NCBI RefSeq assembly: GCF_002312805.1
Contig: NZ_NMUA01000005.1
Location: 62,001 to 126,000, forward strand
Reading direction: 5' to 3'
From: Sphingobium sp. D43FB
GTDB taxonomy: Bacteria; Pseudomonadota; Alphaproteobacteria; Sphingomonadales; Sphingomonadaceae
Length of the DNA: 64,000 nt
Shown: positions 10,398-19,454 of the stretch, in pieces
How the letters are laid out: every line of letters begins with the position of its first letter
Position numbering within the stretch: the first letter of the stretch is position 1
The notes under the pieces: model-generated
Told to the model about the DNA's origin: nothing
Databases searched by the model: none
What the model saw: only the letters and a program-made list of their open reading frames with translations
Translations under genes and position numbers: made by a program

Positions 10398-11171
10398 TTA
10401 GCTGCCGTCGGAAATCAGCGTGCCGCCATCGACCACGATCGTCTGGCCGGTGGTGAAACCGCCTGCGTCACTGGCCAGATAGAGCGCAGTCGCGGCGATT
10501 TCGTCGGGGGAGCCAGCGCGGCGGAGCGGGGTGAGGCCGAGGCGGCGTTCGGCGCGGTCGGGGCTGGAGAGGATCGCGCCCGCCCATTCGGTTTCGATAA
10601 GGCCCGGTGCGATGGCGTTGGCGCGGACGCCCGATGGTCCCCATTCGACCGCCAGATTACGCGCGAGCTGCGCCAGCGCCGCTTTGGTCATGCCATAATG
10701 GCCGAGCATGGCGTTGCCACGCAGGCCCGCAATGCTGGACAGCAGGACGATGCTGCCGCGTCGGCGCGCGGCCATATGCGGCGCGATGAGGCTGGTGAGG
10801 CGGAGCGGGTGGAGGAGGTTGACCGCATAGAGCGTGTCGCGGTCGGACTCCGTCATGGCATGCATCGGCGCTGGCGTTCCGGCGATGCCTGCATTGCAAA
10901 CCAAGATATCGATGCCACCGGTCTGGGCTTCGGCCTGGTCCGCCAGGCGGGTGAGGGCGGCGGCGTCGCTGACATCGGTGGGCAGGGACAGGCCGCCCAG
11001 AGTCGCCGCGAGCGCGTCGCAGGCCGGGGCGTCGATATCGGCCAGCACCAGCCTGGCCCCTGCGCCCGCGAACAGGTGGGCGATGGCGAGGCCGATGCCG
11101 CGCGTCGGGCCGGTGATGAGCGCTGTCTTGCCCTCCAGTCGGAAGGCGCCAAGCGGATCAGAGGTCTGCAA
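10398..11171 (-). CDS. SDR family NAD(P)-dependent oxidoreductase
   Basis: Classical short-chain dehydrogenase of 257 residues. The cofactor motif TGPTRGIG is near residue 20, CNAG near 90, and the catalytic Ser and Tyr-Lys are in SSIAGLRGNAMLGHYGMTK near 140-158. It is the last gene of a seven-gene leftward operon starting with a TonB receptor and overlaps the epimerase gene upstream by 14 bp. Probably oxidises or reduces an alcohol/ketone intermediate of the operon's substrate; which one cannot be read from sequence. Confidence 0.9.
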   Translation of the reverse strand: MQTSDPLGAFRLEGKTALITGPTRGIGLAIAHLFAGAGARLVLADIDAPACDALAATLGGLSLPTDVSDAAALTRLADQAEAQTGGIDILVCNAGIAGTPAPMHAMTESDRDTLYAVNLLHPLRLTSLIAPHMAARRRGSIVLLSSIAGLRGNAMLGHYGMTKAALAQLARNLAVEWGPSGVRANAIAPGLIETEWAGAILSSPDRAERRLGLTPLRRAGSPDEIAATALYLASDAGGFTTGQTIVVDGGTLISDGS

Positions 11172-12051
11172 GCACGGTCTCCACCAATTGGGTCAAGCTG
11201 CCGTCGTGGCGAAAGCCGAGATCATCGGCGCGGCGGGTCGTTAGTTGTGGGTAGCTGCCGAAGGTGCGGCGGGTGACGGCGTCCTCTTCGAAGGTCAATC
11301 GCTGCACATCCCCGAAGCGGCCGAGCGTATCGACCAGATCGCCGATCCTGACGTGAAGGGCGGGGAGGGTGACGGCCTCTTGCGCGGTCGCATCGTCCAG
11401 TACGGCGGTGACCAGATTAGCCGCGCAGGCGCGGGCGGACAGGAGCCAACTGGTGGCGTCTGGTGCTACGGGGATGGCATAGGAGGTGCCAGCCTTTGCC
11501 GCGTGGAAGATGTCGCTGAGGAAGGCCGAGCCAAAGCCGCCCGCCGCCGCCGGGCGGGCGACGATGCCGGGCAGGCGCAGGGCCATGCCCTGGATCGCGC
11601 CGCGCCGGACGGCGTCGGCAAAGGCAATTTCGACCATATATTTGTGTGCGCCATAGACGCTGGCCGGGGCTGGCGGGGTGCTGTCGTCAACCTGTGTCGG
11701 CAATGTGCCACCGAACACCGCGATCGATCCGGCGAGGATCAGGCGGCGGCCCGCCATCGCTTCGACAAGGGCCAGCGGCACGTCCAGATTGATCGCCCGC
11801 GATGCTTGCGGATCGCGTTCCGCTGCGCCGCCGGGAAGGGCGGCGAGGTGCAGCAGGATGTCGGTTTCCGGGCCGCATAGCGCGCGGACGATCGCCGGGT
11901 CGGTCAGGTCACCGACGAGCGTGGGATAGGCGGACGGGCCGGTGAAGGCCCGATCCGTCAGCAGCAGATCCACATCAGGGCGGCTCTGGCGCAGTTGGCG
12001 GACGACCGCTTGGCCGACAAACCCGGCCGCCCCGGTGATGGCGATCCGCAT
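11158..12051 (-). CDS. NAD-dependent epimerase/dehydratase (D-erythronate dehydrogenase-like)
   Basis: Extended short-chain dehydrogenase of 297 residues. The N-terminal Rossmann motif is GAAGFVGQAV and the active site is SVYGAHKYMVE (Tyr-X3-Lys near residue 140). The middle section LRLPGIVARPAAAGGFGSAFLSDIF is like the DenD subgroup as I remember it, so oxidation of a sugar acid is one option. It starts on the last base of the cupin stop codon and overlaps the next gene by 14 bp, so it is translationally coupled within the operon. Substrate unknown. Confidence 0.83.
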   Translation of the reverse strand: MRIAITGAAGFVGQAVVRQLRQSRPDVDLLLTDRAFTGPSAYPTLVGDLTDPAIVRALCGPETDILLHLAALPGGAAERDPQASRAINLDVPLALVEAMAGRRLILAGSIAVFGGTLPTQVDDSTPPAPASVYGAHKYMVEIAFADAVRRGAIQGMALRLPGIVARPAAAGGFGSAFLSDIFHAAKAGTSYAIPVAPDATSWLLSARACAANLVTAVLDDATAQEAVTLPALHVRIGDLVDTLGRFGDVQRLTFEEDAVTRRTFGSYPQLTTRRADDLGFRHDGSLTQLVETVLADL

Positions 12052-12620
12052 TACCGCTGCAGTTCAGGCTCGAACGTGCCGTCGATCAGGATGAAGGCGA
12101 TGCGGCAATTGCTGTCCGAGCGGTTGGACCAGCCATGGTTGGTGCCGCGCTGAATGACGATGTCGCCGGCGCGGACGGTGGTTTCGCCTTCGTCCATGAT
12201 CAAGACCAGTTCGCCCTCCAGCACGATGCCATAATCGATGGTTTCGGTGCGGTGCATCAGCGCGTGGCGGGTGGTTTCGCCGCTATGGGCGGAGGCGTCG
12301 CTGGCACCCACTTCGGCGAAATGGGCGCGGGCCTCTTCGGGCGACATGGTGCGGATCGTGTCGCCTTCGGGCGGGATGTCGAGCACGCGGATGCGGGTGC
12401 CGCCCTTGGGCGGGGCGAGCTTGATGCCGTCTTCGGCCGGTTCGCCCGATGCGGCGTCGATCGGCGCAGGGGTCGACTGCGTATTCCAGATTTCGTGAAA
12501 CATCGGACCGGCCGGGCCGCCGACCTGCTGGACGCGCGGCGCAGCGCCATCTTCCTGGATGATGGCAAGGCCTTGGGCATTATGGCCGGTCACGACGCGG
12601 CGGACGGGGTTTGTCATCAT
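12051..12620 (-). CDS. Cupin domain-containing protein
   Basis: Protein of 189 residues with a C-terminal cupin barrel (about 115-180): HRTETIDYGIVLEGELVLIMDEGETTVRAGD, then GTNHGWSN. The His/Glu pattern is partial (TIDYGIVLEGE plus NHGWSN), so metal binding is uncertain. The N-terminal 100 residues are less ordered-looking. ATG overlaps the stop of the MFS gene (ATGA), and AAGGAG lies 4 nt upstream. Possible roles are a small dioxygenase/isomerase or a ligand-binding protein in the same degradation pathway. Confidence 0.82.
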   Translation of the reverse strand: MMTNPVRRVVTGHNAQGLAIIQEDGAAPRVQQVGGPAGPMFHEIWNTQSTPAPIDAASGEPAEDGIKLAPPKGGTRIRVLDIPPEGDTIRTMSPEEARAHFAEVGASDASAHSGETTRHALMHRTETIDYGIVLEGELVLIMDEGETTVRAGDIVIQRGTNHGWSNRSDSNCRIAFILIDGTFEPELQR

Positions 12621-13792
12621 CTTACTCCTTGAAGGTTTGGCTGTGCTTGTCCGTAGCGCAGCAGGGCGACGCCTGCACCGATCGCTGCGGCTGCGCTGAA
12701 GAAGAGGAAGGTGCCTGCCATCCCGCCGAGCAGGCTGGACAAGGCTGTCGCCACGATCGGCGCAACGAATTGCGCCAGGAAGAAGGCGCCGGTCCAGACG
12801 CCCGTGCCGCGCCCTCGCGTGGCGGGCGGCAGTCGGCGCAATACCCAGGCCAGCATGGTCGGCAGCATCAGCCCGTTGCCGATGCAGATGACGACGGCGG
12901 ATGCGACCGTCAGGGCGAAATCCGTGGAGAGGGCGACGCCGACATAACCCAGCGCAACGAGCGGCAGGCCCCAGGCGAGCAGATGCGGGGCTGGCCGCGC
13001 CTTGACCCGACCGAACAGCAGCGAGCCGAGCATGACACCGACATTGGCGGCGGCCCCGGCCACGCCGATCAGCGCGGGCGACGTCACGCCGGTCGCCTCG
13101 ATCACCGGGCCGAGTTGCACGACGATCGTGTAGAAGAGCAGGCCGATGCCGAAGGTTATGGCGACAAGGCCACCGATACTCCGCAGCACCGATGGGTCGG
13201 GCAGTCCAGACCGTGCCTTGGCGACCTTATGCGGTTCGAACAGGATGAGGGCAGCGGCAGCCGCCACTGGCAGCGCCAGCAGATACATCCAGAATGGCCC
13301 ACGCGAGCCGAAGAGTTCGCCCAACGCGCCACCCATGGCGATCAGCGCGATGGCGCTGACGCTGGCGGTTGCGATCTGGATCGACACCCAGCGTTCGCGC
13401 CGTTCGCCTTCGAAATAATCGCCGACCATGGCAGTGGCGACGGTCATGATCACCGCTTCGGCCAATCCCAGCGCAACGCGCACGGCGAAGATGGCATAGA
13501 GGCTGTCGAGCAGGAGCGGGAGCAGGCCAAAGCCCGCATAGCCCAGCAGCGCGCCGATCAGCAGGCGCTTGCGCCCCAGTCGGTCGGACAGCCAACCCGC
13601 GAGCGGCGAGAATAATGCCACGCACAGGGCGGGCACAGTCAGCGCCATCGGCACCAGCACGGCCGCGCCCGGCACGTCGGCAAATTCGCGCAGCAGCAAG
13701 GGCAGGACGGGGACCAGCGCGATGATCGCCATGGTCGGCATCACCGCCGCCAGCATGAGGATCACCCCATGGCGGGTTGTCGCGTGTCGCAT
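12617..13792 (-). CDS. Major facilitator superfamily transporter
   Basis: Inner-membrane transporter of 391 residues with about 12 hydrophobic segments. The loop 2-3 signature is visible as GWLSDRLGRKRLL near residue 60, and a related one at the half-way point. ATG at 13792 gives MRHATTRHGVILMLAAVMPTM, so the protein begins just before the first membrane helix. Located between the monooxygenase and cupin genes, it probably carries the operon's substrate or an intermediate across the inner membrane after TonB-dependent entry. Confidence 0.88.
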   Translation of the reverse strand: MRHATTRHGVILMLAAVMPTMAIIALVPVLPLLLREFADVPGAAVLVPMALTVPALCVALFSPLAGWLSDRLGRKRLLIGALLGYAGFGLLPLLLDSLYAIFAVRVALGLAEAVIMTVATAMVGDYFEGERRERWVSIQIATASVSAIALIAMGGALGELFGSRGPFWMYLLALPVAAAAALILFEPHKVAKARSGLPDPSVLRSIGGLVAITFGIGLLFYTIVVQLGPVIEATGVTSPALIGVAGAAANVGVMLGSLLFGRVKARPAPHLLAWGLPLVALGYVGVALSTDFALTVASAVVICIGNGLMLPTMLAWVLRRLPPATRGRGTGVWTGAFFLAQFVAPIVATALSSLLGGMAGTFLFFSAAAAIGAGVALLRYGQAQPNLQGVR

Positions 13793-13814
13793 CGCCCTTG
13801 CTCCTGCTTCGAGG

Positions 13815-14930
13815 TCAGATCGGCTGCGCGACGACGTCGAACATTTCCTGGGTCGCCTTGGCATTGTCGACCGGCGGGCCTTTGCCAATCTGGCCCATGC
13901 AGATGGCGATGCTGGAACGGACGATATAGGCGCAGCGGTCGAGGCGACGGTCATGATAGGCGCTCAAGGCCGCTTCGAGATCGTCATGGGTGGCGAGTTC
14001 TTCGGCCAGCACCAGGCTGTCCTCGATCGCCATGCCCGCGCCTTGGCCGAGATGCGGCGTGGTGGCGTGGACGGCATCGCCCAGCAGCGCGATCCGGCCC
14101 TTGTGCCAGGGACCGTCGATCATCATCGCTTCGAGCGGGCGATAGACGACGCCTGCATCATCGACGATCTGTTCGGCCAGTTGCTGAATGAAGGGCGCGC
14201 AGCCGCTCATCTTCGAGCGCATCAGTGCCGCCTGCCCCTCGCGCGGGTAGCGCGGGTTGCCGGGTTCAGGGGTGGTCACATAGATATACATGAGGTCGTT
14301 GGAGATCGGCACCAGCCCGACGCCGGTGGGACCGTTATAGACGTGCAGCGCGTCGAGATCGGCCGGGCGTGGCAGATTGTAGCGCCAGACTGCCTGACCG
14401 GTAAATTCGGGGCGCGGGGCGTCGGGGAAGAGCATGGCGCGGGTCTGCGAATAGACGCCGTCGGCGCCGATCACCAGGTCATAGCGTTCGGATGAGCCGT
14501 TCGAGAAGCGGACGTCGACCCCTTCGCCATCGTCGTTCCATTCGGTCGCGGTGACGCCGAGCAGCACATGCGCGCCGCTGGCGATCGTGCGGTCGCCCAG
14601 CATCTTGTGCAGAGCGGGGCGGCCGATGCCCATATTGGCGGGATAGCCATCGACCAGCCGGGGGGTGGGGACGCGCGCGACGCGGACGCCAGTGGGGGTG
14701 TAGATTTCGACCGCGTCGAAGCCGACGCCTGCGGAGACATATTCGTCGATGAGGCCAAGTTGCGACATGGCGCGGATGACGTTCGATTGCTGGATAATGC
14801 CAACGCCATAGACCGACCAGTCGGGATCGCGTTCGATCACCGTGACAGCAAAGCCGCGCGCGCGCAGGGCAATGGCGGCGGTCAGGCCACCGATGCCGCC
14901 ACCGATGACGAGGATATTACAGGCTTGCAT
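13815..14930 (-). CDS. FAD-dependent monooxygenase (aromatic hydroxylase type)
   Basis: Class A flavin monooxygenase of 371 residues. It has the FAD dinucleotide motif VIGGGIGGLTAAIALRARG at residues 7-25, the DG motif LVIGADGVYSQTR near 150 and the second FAD motif GDAVHATTPHLGQGAGMAIE near 280. The layout resembles salicylate, 3-hydroxybenzoate or 6-hydroxynicotinate hydroxylases. The ATG at 14930 begins MQACNILVIGGG, right at the flavin fold. It follows the hydrolase gene by 10 nt. It likely hydroxylates the ring of the compound taken up by the operon. Confidence 0.88.
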   Translation of the reverse strand: MQACNILVIGGGIGGLTAAIALRARGFAVTVIERDPDWSVYGVGIIQQSNVIRAMSQLGLIDEYVSAGVGFDAVEIYTPTGVRVARVPTPRLVDGYPANMGIGRPALHKMLGDRTIASGAHVLLGVTATEWNDDGEGVDVRFSNGSSERYDLVIGADGVYSQTRAMLFPDAPRPEFTGQAVWRYNLPRPADLDALHVYNGPTGVGLVPISNDLMYIYVTTPEPGNPRYPREGQAALMRSKMSGCAPFIQQLAEQIVDDAGVVYRPLEAMMIDGPWHKGRIALLGDAVHATTPHLGQGAGMAIEDSLVLAEELATHDDLEAALSAYHDRRLDRCAYIVRSSIAICMGQIGKGPPVDNAKATQEMFDVVAQPI

Positions 14931-14940
14931 GAAGTGCCTT

Positions 14941-15912
14941 TCAGAAGCGGTCGAGATCATTGGCGATGGCGATCGGCCCGCGAAAATGCGTGCGGATCTG
15001 GGTGACATAGCTGCGGGTACGCGCGGGATCGGGCGTGCCTGCGGCGAAATGGGTGACCACCAGCGACTTGACGCCTGCGCCAGCGGCGAGCCGTCCAACC
15101 GCATCGGGGGTCAGATGATGGGTGGAGAGATGCTGTTCGAGTTGCTGCTTGGCGGGGGCTGGCATGTTCGGCGAATTGCGCGCGACATTGGCCAGCGTGC
15201 CGTCCATGTCGATCATCTCGCTGACAAGGAGGTCCGCGCCCTTGGCTAGTTTTTCGACCGCCGCGCTGGGGCCGGTGTCGCCGGTATAGACGATCGACCG
15301 GCCGGGCAGGTCGAAGCGCAGCGAGAGCGACTTGTAGTTGCGATCCTCGATGCTGCCGGGGGCGAAGTCATAATGGCTGTTTTGCGCGGCGGTGACGGTC
15401 ATGGCGTCGACCTTGATACTCTCGCCATCGGTGAGTTCGATCACGTCCACGGTCTGGGCAGGGGGCGTCCAGGGCTTGCCGGGAATGCCGTAGCCGACGC
15501 GGGCGGCGGGCTGCATCGAGGCGACCATGCCCGCGACCAGTTCGCGCGTGCCGGGCGGGCCGTAGACGGTGAGGGGTTCGGTGATATTGGTCTGGTTGCG
15601 CAGGCCGAGTATCGCCGACAGGCCGCCGGTGTGATCGACATGGAGGTGGCTGAGGAACACGGCCTTGACCGCAGGCAGGAGGATGCCTGCCCGCGCCAGT
15701 TGCTGCACCGTGCCGTCGCCCGCATCGACCAGATAGACGCGTCCGTCATGCGTCAGCGCATTGGCGGGCTGCGACCGGTCCCGGCTGGGGACCGGGCCGC
15801 CCATCGTGCCGAGCGTCACGAAGGCGTCTCCCCCGGCAGGCCCAGGCTGCGCGAAGGCGGGAGAGGTCGCCATCAGTGCCGCAAGGGCCAGCCGGGAGAG
15901 ACGCGCGCGCAT
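14941..15912 (-). CDS. Exported MBL-fold metallo-hydrolase
   Basis: Metallo-beta-lactamase-fold hydrolase of 323 residues with a Sec signal peptide (RLSRLALAALMATSPAFA, cleavage near 21). Zinc motif SHLHVDHTGG near residue 89 and further ligands in NSHYDF, GDTGPS and VVTHFAAG, in the pattern of the ribonuclease Z/arylsulfatase branch. Located in the periplasm next to a TonB receptor, it may split an ester or lactone before the product enters the cytoplasm. The ATG shares one base with the receptor stop codon (TGATG), so the two are translationally coupled. Confidence 0.87.
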   Translation of the reverse strand: MRARLSRLALAALMATSPAFAQPGPAGGDAFVTLGTMGGPVPSRDRSQPANALTHDGRVYLVDAGDGTVQQLARAGILLPAVKAVFLSHLHVDHTGGLSAILGLRNQTNITEPLTVYGPPGTRELVAGMVASMQPAARVGYGIPGKPWTPPAQTVDVIELTDGESIKVDAMTVTAAQNSHYDFAPGSIEDRNYKSLSLRFDLPGRSIVYTGDTGPSAAVEKLAKGADLLVSEMIDMDGTLANVARNSPNMPAPAKQQLEQHLSTHHLTPDAVGRLAAGAGVKSLVVTHFAAGTPDPARTRSYVTQIRTHFRGPIAIANDLDRF

Positions 15913-18227
15913 CAGAAGTCGAACCCAAGGCGGACGCCATAGGTGCGCGGCGGACGCAGGGTGCCGACCGGGAAGTCGAGGATCGGCCGGGTGCCGGCAC
16001 GGGCCAGCACTTCCTTGTCAGTGATGTTGTTGATGAAGCCGGTGATGTTCCAGCCACCGCGGCTGTCGAGCGTCAGGAAGGCATCCGCCATCACGAAGCC
16101 GTCCTGCTTTTCTTCCTCGCGATAGTTGGTGTTCATGTAGCGGCTGGATTCGATGTTGGCGCGCGCGCCCGCAACCAGCGACAGTTCGTCCGACAGGGGG
16201 AAGGTCCGCTCATAGCCGACATTGATCGCCCATTTTGGCGCATTGGCGGTGGGCTTGCCCGAACAATCGATGTCGTAGAAGCGCGCACCGTTGACGCCGG
16301 GATTGGCGAGGCGGCTGCCCAGCGTGGTGCAACCCGTCGTCACCGGCGCGCCGGTGGGCGAGAAGTTGGCGGTGACCAGCTCGTCATATTTGCCCTTGAG
16401 GAACTGGACGTTCAGGTTGAACAGGTCGTTGCGGCTGGGGGCGAAGCGGGCTTCGAATTCAGCACCGTAAATCTTCGACTTGCCCGCATTGACGGTGGTC
16501 GAACCCTGCGCAAACAGGCCGTTGCCGGTGGGAACGCCGCCGACGAAGGTGATCTGCTGATCCTTATAGTCCCAGTAGAAGGCTTCGAAGTTCAACTGCA
16601 GCTTATTGTCGAAAAAGCGGTTCTTGGCCCCGACCGTATAGGCGGTCAGCGTTTCAGGTGCGAAGGTGTTGTTTGGCGGCTGGGCGACGAAGAAACCGCC
16701 CGATTTGAAGCCGGTCGCGACATTGGCGTAGACGAGCGAGGCCGGGCCTGCGTCAAACTCCACGCCGGCCTTCCAAGTGAATTTCTCGAAATTCAGGTCG
16801 CCGGTGAAGGGTGCGCTGAGCGGCGGGTTGATCGGGCCGGGCAGGCCGCCCGCAGCCGTCGAGGTCAACTGCCGCTTGTCTTCGCGAGTGTAGCGACCGC
16901 CAGCGACCAGGCGCAAGGCGTCGGTCACGTCGAAGGTCAGCTGACCGAAGGCGGCGACGCTTTCGGTGTCGAGCCGAGGCGTGAAGCGGGTGGTCGAGAT
17001 ATTGCCCTGGCGGAAGAAATTTTCGGTTTCCTGGTTTTCGCCGAAGTAGAAGGCACCCAAGACATAGCGCAGCCGCTGATCTTCCTTCGACGACAAGCGG
17101 ACTTCGAGCGAGGCTTGTTCGGCGAGATCGGTGAAATCGCCAGCAAAACCCGGCAGATAGGTGCGGAACTTCACGTCCGACTTACGGTAGGCGGGAATGA
17201 CGGTCAGCGTGCCGAAGCCCATGTCGCCGACGATCGTGGCGCTGAGGCCGTAGAATTTATTGTCGAGGAAACCGTCGGAGCCTGCTTGCGCCACGCAGCC
17301 GCTGCGCACGAAGCCGCCAAAGCCACCGCAGAAGGGCGGCGCGAAGATGGTGGCGGCATAGCCTGCAATGGCGGCCTGGGCGCGCGGGTCCGATACGCTG
17401 ACGCGGTCATTGAGGTCCGGCACGGCGAAGGCGGCGCTGGGCAGCAGGACGGCACCGGCCCCCTTGCCATGCTGGCGATAATAGTCGGCGACCAGTGTCA
17501 TCGACCACATATCGGACGGTTCGATCAGCAGCGAAGCGCGGACCGCTTCGCCCTTGTCGTCATCATAGCCGTCCGAGATATAGCCGTCGCGATCGACGAT
17601 CTGGCCAGCGACGCGCAGGGCGACGGTGTCGCCGATCGGCACGTTGAGCGCCAGAAAGCCCTTCTTGCTGTCGTAATTGCCATATTCGAACAGGCCTTCG
17701 GCTCCGAATTTGCCGAGTTCAGGCTTCTTCGGCAGCACATTGATGGCGCCGCCGGTTGCGTTGCGGCCATAAAGCGTGCCCTGCGGCCCCTTGACCACTT
17801 CGACCCGCTCCAGATCATAGAACACGCCGGCAGGGGCCGTCGGGCGGCCGACATAGACGCCGTTGAAATTGAAGGCGATGGCGTTTTCGGAAAAGCTGTT
17901 CTGCGAACTGGTGCCGACGCCGCGCAGGAAGAAGCTGGTGGTGCCGCCGGTCGGCTGGACGACCAGCGAGGGAACCAGCTTGCCGAGATTGGCGGTTTCG
18001 GTGATGCCCGACTTGGCGAGATCGTCACCGGTCACGGCCGATACGGCGAGCGCGGCGCGCTGCAACGATTCCGTGCGGCGCTGGGCAGTGACGACGATGT
18101 CGGCGAGGCCGTCATTAGCGGGTTCGGCGCTGTCCTGCACGGCGACATCGGCCTGTTGGGCCGAGGCGCTCTGTGCGATGCCGAACGTCAGGATGGCGGC
18201 GGTTCCAGCCAGAAGCAATGTTTTCAT
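15912..18227 (-). CDS. TonB-dependent receptor
   Basis: Outer-membrane active transporter of 771 residues. Signal peptide MKTLLLAGTAAILTFGIAQS ending near ASA, a TonB box-like segment DIVVTAQRR near 44-52, a plug domain with VVQPTGGTTSFFLRGVGTS and VEVVKGPQGTLYGRNATGG, then a 22-strand type barrel ending in aromatic F-D-F. It is the first gene of the leftward operon, with GGGAGGA before the ATG at 18227, facing a LysR gene 117 bp away. As in other sphingomonad receptors beside catabolic genes, the ligand is probably an organic substrate and not a siderophore; this is inference from context. Confidence 0.93.
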   Translation of the reverse strand: MKTLLLAGTAAILTFGIAQSASAQQADVAVQDSAEPANDGLADIVVTAQRRTESLQRAALAVSAVTGDDLAKSGITETANLGKLVPSLVVQPTGGTTSFFLRGVGTSSQNSFSENAIAFNFNGVYVGRPTAPAGVFYDLERVEVVKGPQGTLYGRNATGGAINVLPKKPELGKFGAEGLFEYGNYDSKKGFLALNVPIGDTVALRVAGQIVDRDGYISDGYDDDKGEAVRASLLIEPSDMWSMTLVADYYRQHGKGAGAVLLPSAAFAVPDLNDRVSVSDPRAQAAIAGYAATIFAPPFCGGFGGFVRSGCVAQAGSDGFLDNKFYGLSATIVGDMGFGTLTVIPAYRKSDVKFRTYLPGFAGDFTDLAEQASLEVRLSSKEDQRLRYVLGAFYFGENQETENFFRQGNISTTRFTPRLDTESVAAFGQLTFDVTDALRLVAGGRYTREDKRQLTSTAAGGLPGPINPPLSAPFTGDLNFEKFTWKAGVEFDAGPASLVYANVATGFKSGGFFVAQPPNNTFAPETLTAYTVGAKNRFFDNKLQLNFEAFYWDYKDQQITFVGGVPTGNGLFAQGSTTVNAGKSKIYGAEFEARFAPSRNDLFNLNVQFLKGKYDELVTANFSPTGAPVTTGCTTLGSRLANPGVNGARFYDIDCSGKPTANAPKWAINVGYERTFPLSDELSLVAGARANIESSRYMNTNYREEEKQDGFVMADAFLTLDSRGGWNITGFINNITDKEVLARAGTRPILDFPVGTLRPPRTYGVRLGFDF

Positions 18228-18344
18228 GATATCCTCCCATGCGGCGCGTCGTATCGGGCAGCGCCTTCGCATTGACCTGTGGCAAGTTCGGTAAAATTAT
18301 CATAACGATTTGTTTCAATGCAGTTCCACAAATAGGATTGATGG

Positions 18345-19268
18345 ATGCGGCTCGACCAATTTGATCTGAACTTGCTGATCGCCTTCGACGTGCTGATTCA
18401 GGAGCGGGGCGTGACGCGGGCGGCCGAGCGGCTGAACCTGACGCAATCGGCGATGAGCGCGGCGTTGAAGCGGCTGCGTGAGGCTTTTTCCGACGATATA
18501 TTGGTGCAGCATGGCAAGCGGATGGTGCCGACGCCGGGCGCGCTGTCGCTCGCGCCCCATGTCGCGGCGGCGGTGCTGAATCTGCGCGGTATCTTGGCGA
18601 GCGGAATGCATTTCGATCCGGCGCAGTCGCGGCGGCGGTTTCGGATCGTTGCGTCGGACTATATCACGACGGTGCTGCTCGGCCCGGCGCTGCGGTCTTT
18701 GCAGGCCGAAGCGCCGGGGGTGCAGATCGAGATCACGCTGCCGCGATCGGACATTTTGGAACGGCTGGACGATGGCGACATCGACCTGATCATCTCGCCG
18801 GAAAAATATCTCAGTCCCATACATCCGCGCGAACTGGTGTTCGAAGAGCGGCATGTGGTGGTGGGGTGCGCCAACAACCCGGTGCTGCACCAGCCGCTGG
18901 ATGCCGACACCTTTTACAATAGCGGGCATATTGTGGTGAGCGTGTCGCGGGACGGGACGTTTATCGACGATGTGCTGCGCGATCAGGGGCGGCAGCGGCG
19001 GATCGAGATCATCTGCGCCGCCTTTACCCAAGTGCCCTGGATGCTGCCCGGCACGACGCGGCTGGCGTTGATGCATGAGCGGTTGGCGCGCGAATTGGCC
19101 CCGCAATTATCGCTGATCGTGTGCGAGCCGCCATTCCCGTTGCCGTCGATGCGCGAGATGATGCAGTTTCACAGCGCGCGGGCGGCGGACCGGGGTCTGT
19201 CCTGGTTGCGGGCGCGATTGATTGCGACGTCGGGGGGTGAAAATGGCCGGGTGGCTGACGCTGGCTGA
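18345..19268 (+). CDS. LysR family transcriptional regulator (NodD/PcaQ-like)
   Basis: Protein of 307 residues with the N-terminal motif MRLDQFDLNLLIAFDVLIQE typical of the NodD-like LysR branch, helix-turn-helix about 22-60 (VTRAAERLNLTQSAMSAALKRLREAF), and an effector domain from about 90. It diverges from the TonB receptor operon with a 117-bp AT-richer intergenic region, the usual place for a LysR-controlled promoter. It most likely regulates the seven-gene operon in response to its substrate. The C-terminal 20 residues look loosely conserved. Confidence 0.9.
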   Translation: MRLDQFDLNLLIAFDVLIQERGVTRAAERLNLTQSAMSAALKRLREAFSDDILVQHGKRMVPTPGALSLAPHVAAAVLNLRGILASGMHFDPAQSRRRFRIVASDYITTVLLGPALRSLQAEAPGVQIEITLPRSDILERLDDGDIDLIISPEKYLSPIHPRELVFEERHVVVGCANNPVLHQPLDADTFYNSGHIVVSVSRDGTFIDDVLRDQGRQRRIEIICAAFTQVPWMLPGTTRLALMHERLARELAPQLSLIVCEPPFPLPSMREMMQFHSARAADRGLSWLRARLIATSGGENGRVADAG

Positions 19269-19289
19269 TCCTTCGTAAGAGAAGGATGT

Positions 19290-19364
19290 TGGCTCCCTGA
19301 GTAGGATTCGAACCTACGGCCATTCGATTAACAGTCGAATGCTCTACCGCTGAGCTATCAGGGA
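19290..19364 (-). tRNA. tRNA-Asn (GTT)
   Basis: Read on the minus strand the 75 nt fold as a complete cloverleaf: 7-bp acceptor TCCCTGA / TCAGGGA, D arm GCTC-AGCGGTA-GAGC, anticodon arm TTCGA-CTGTTAA-TCGAA with anticodon GTT, T arm GTAGG-TTCGAAT-CCTAC, discriminator G and an encoded CCA. It sits alone between the LysR gene and nadK. Confidence 0.97.
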
Positions 19365-19454
19365 GCAGCCCGGCTCTCACCGGGCAGAGCGCGCCTATAG
19401 CAGCGGGTTTTGCGGAATGGCAAGCGTTAATCTGATGATTTTTTTGGCTTGCGA

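Noticed and set aside
19290..19364. tRNA-Asn as an integration site for an island
   Set aside because: No integrase gene or repeated tRNA 3' end was seen within reach; neighbours look like ordinary chromosomal genes.
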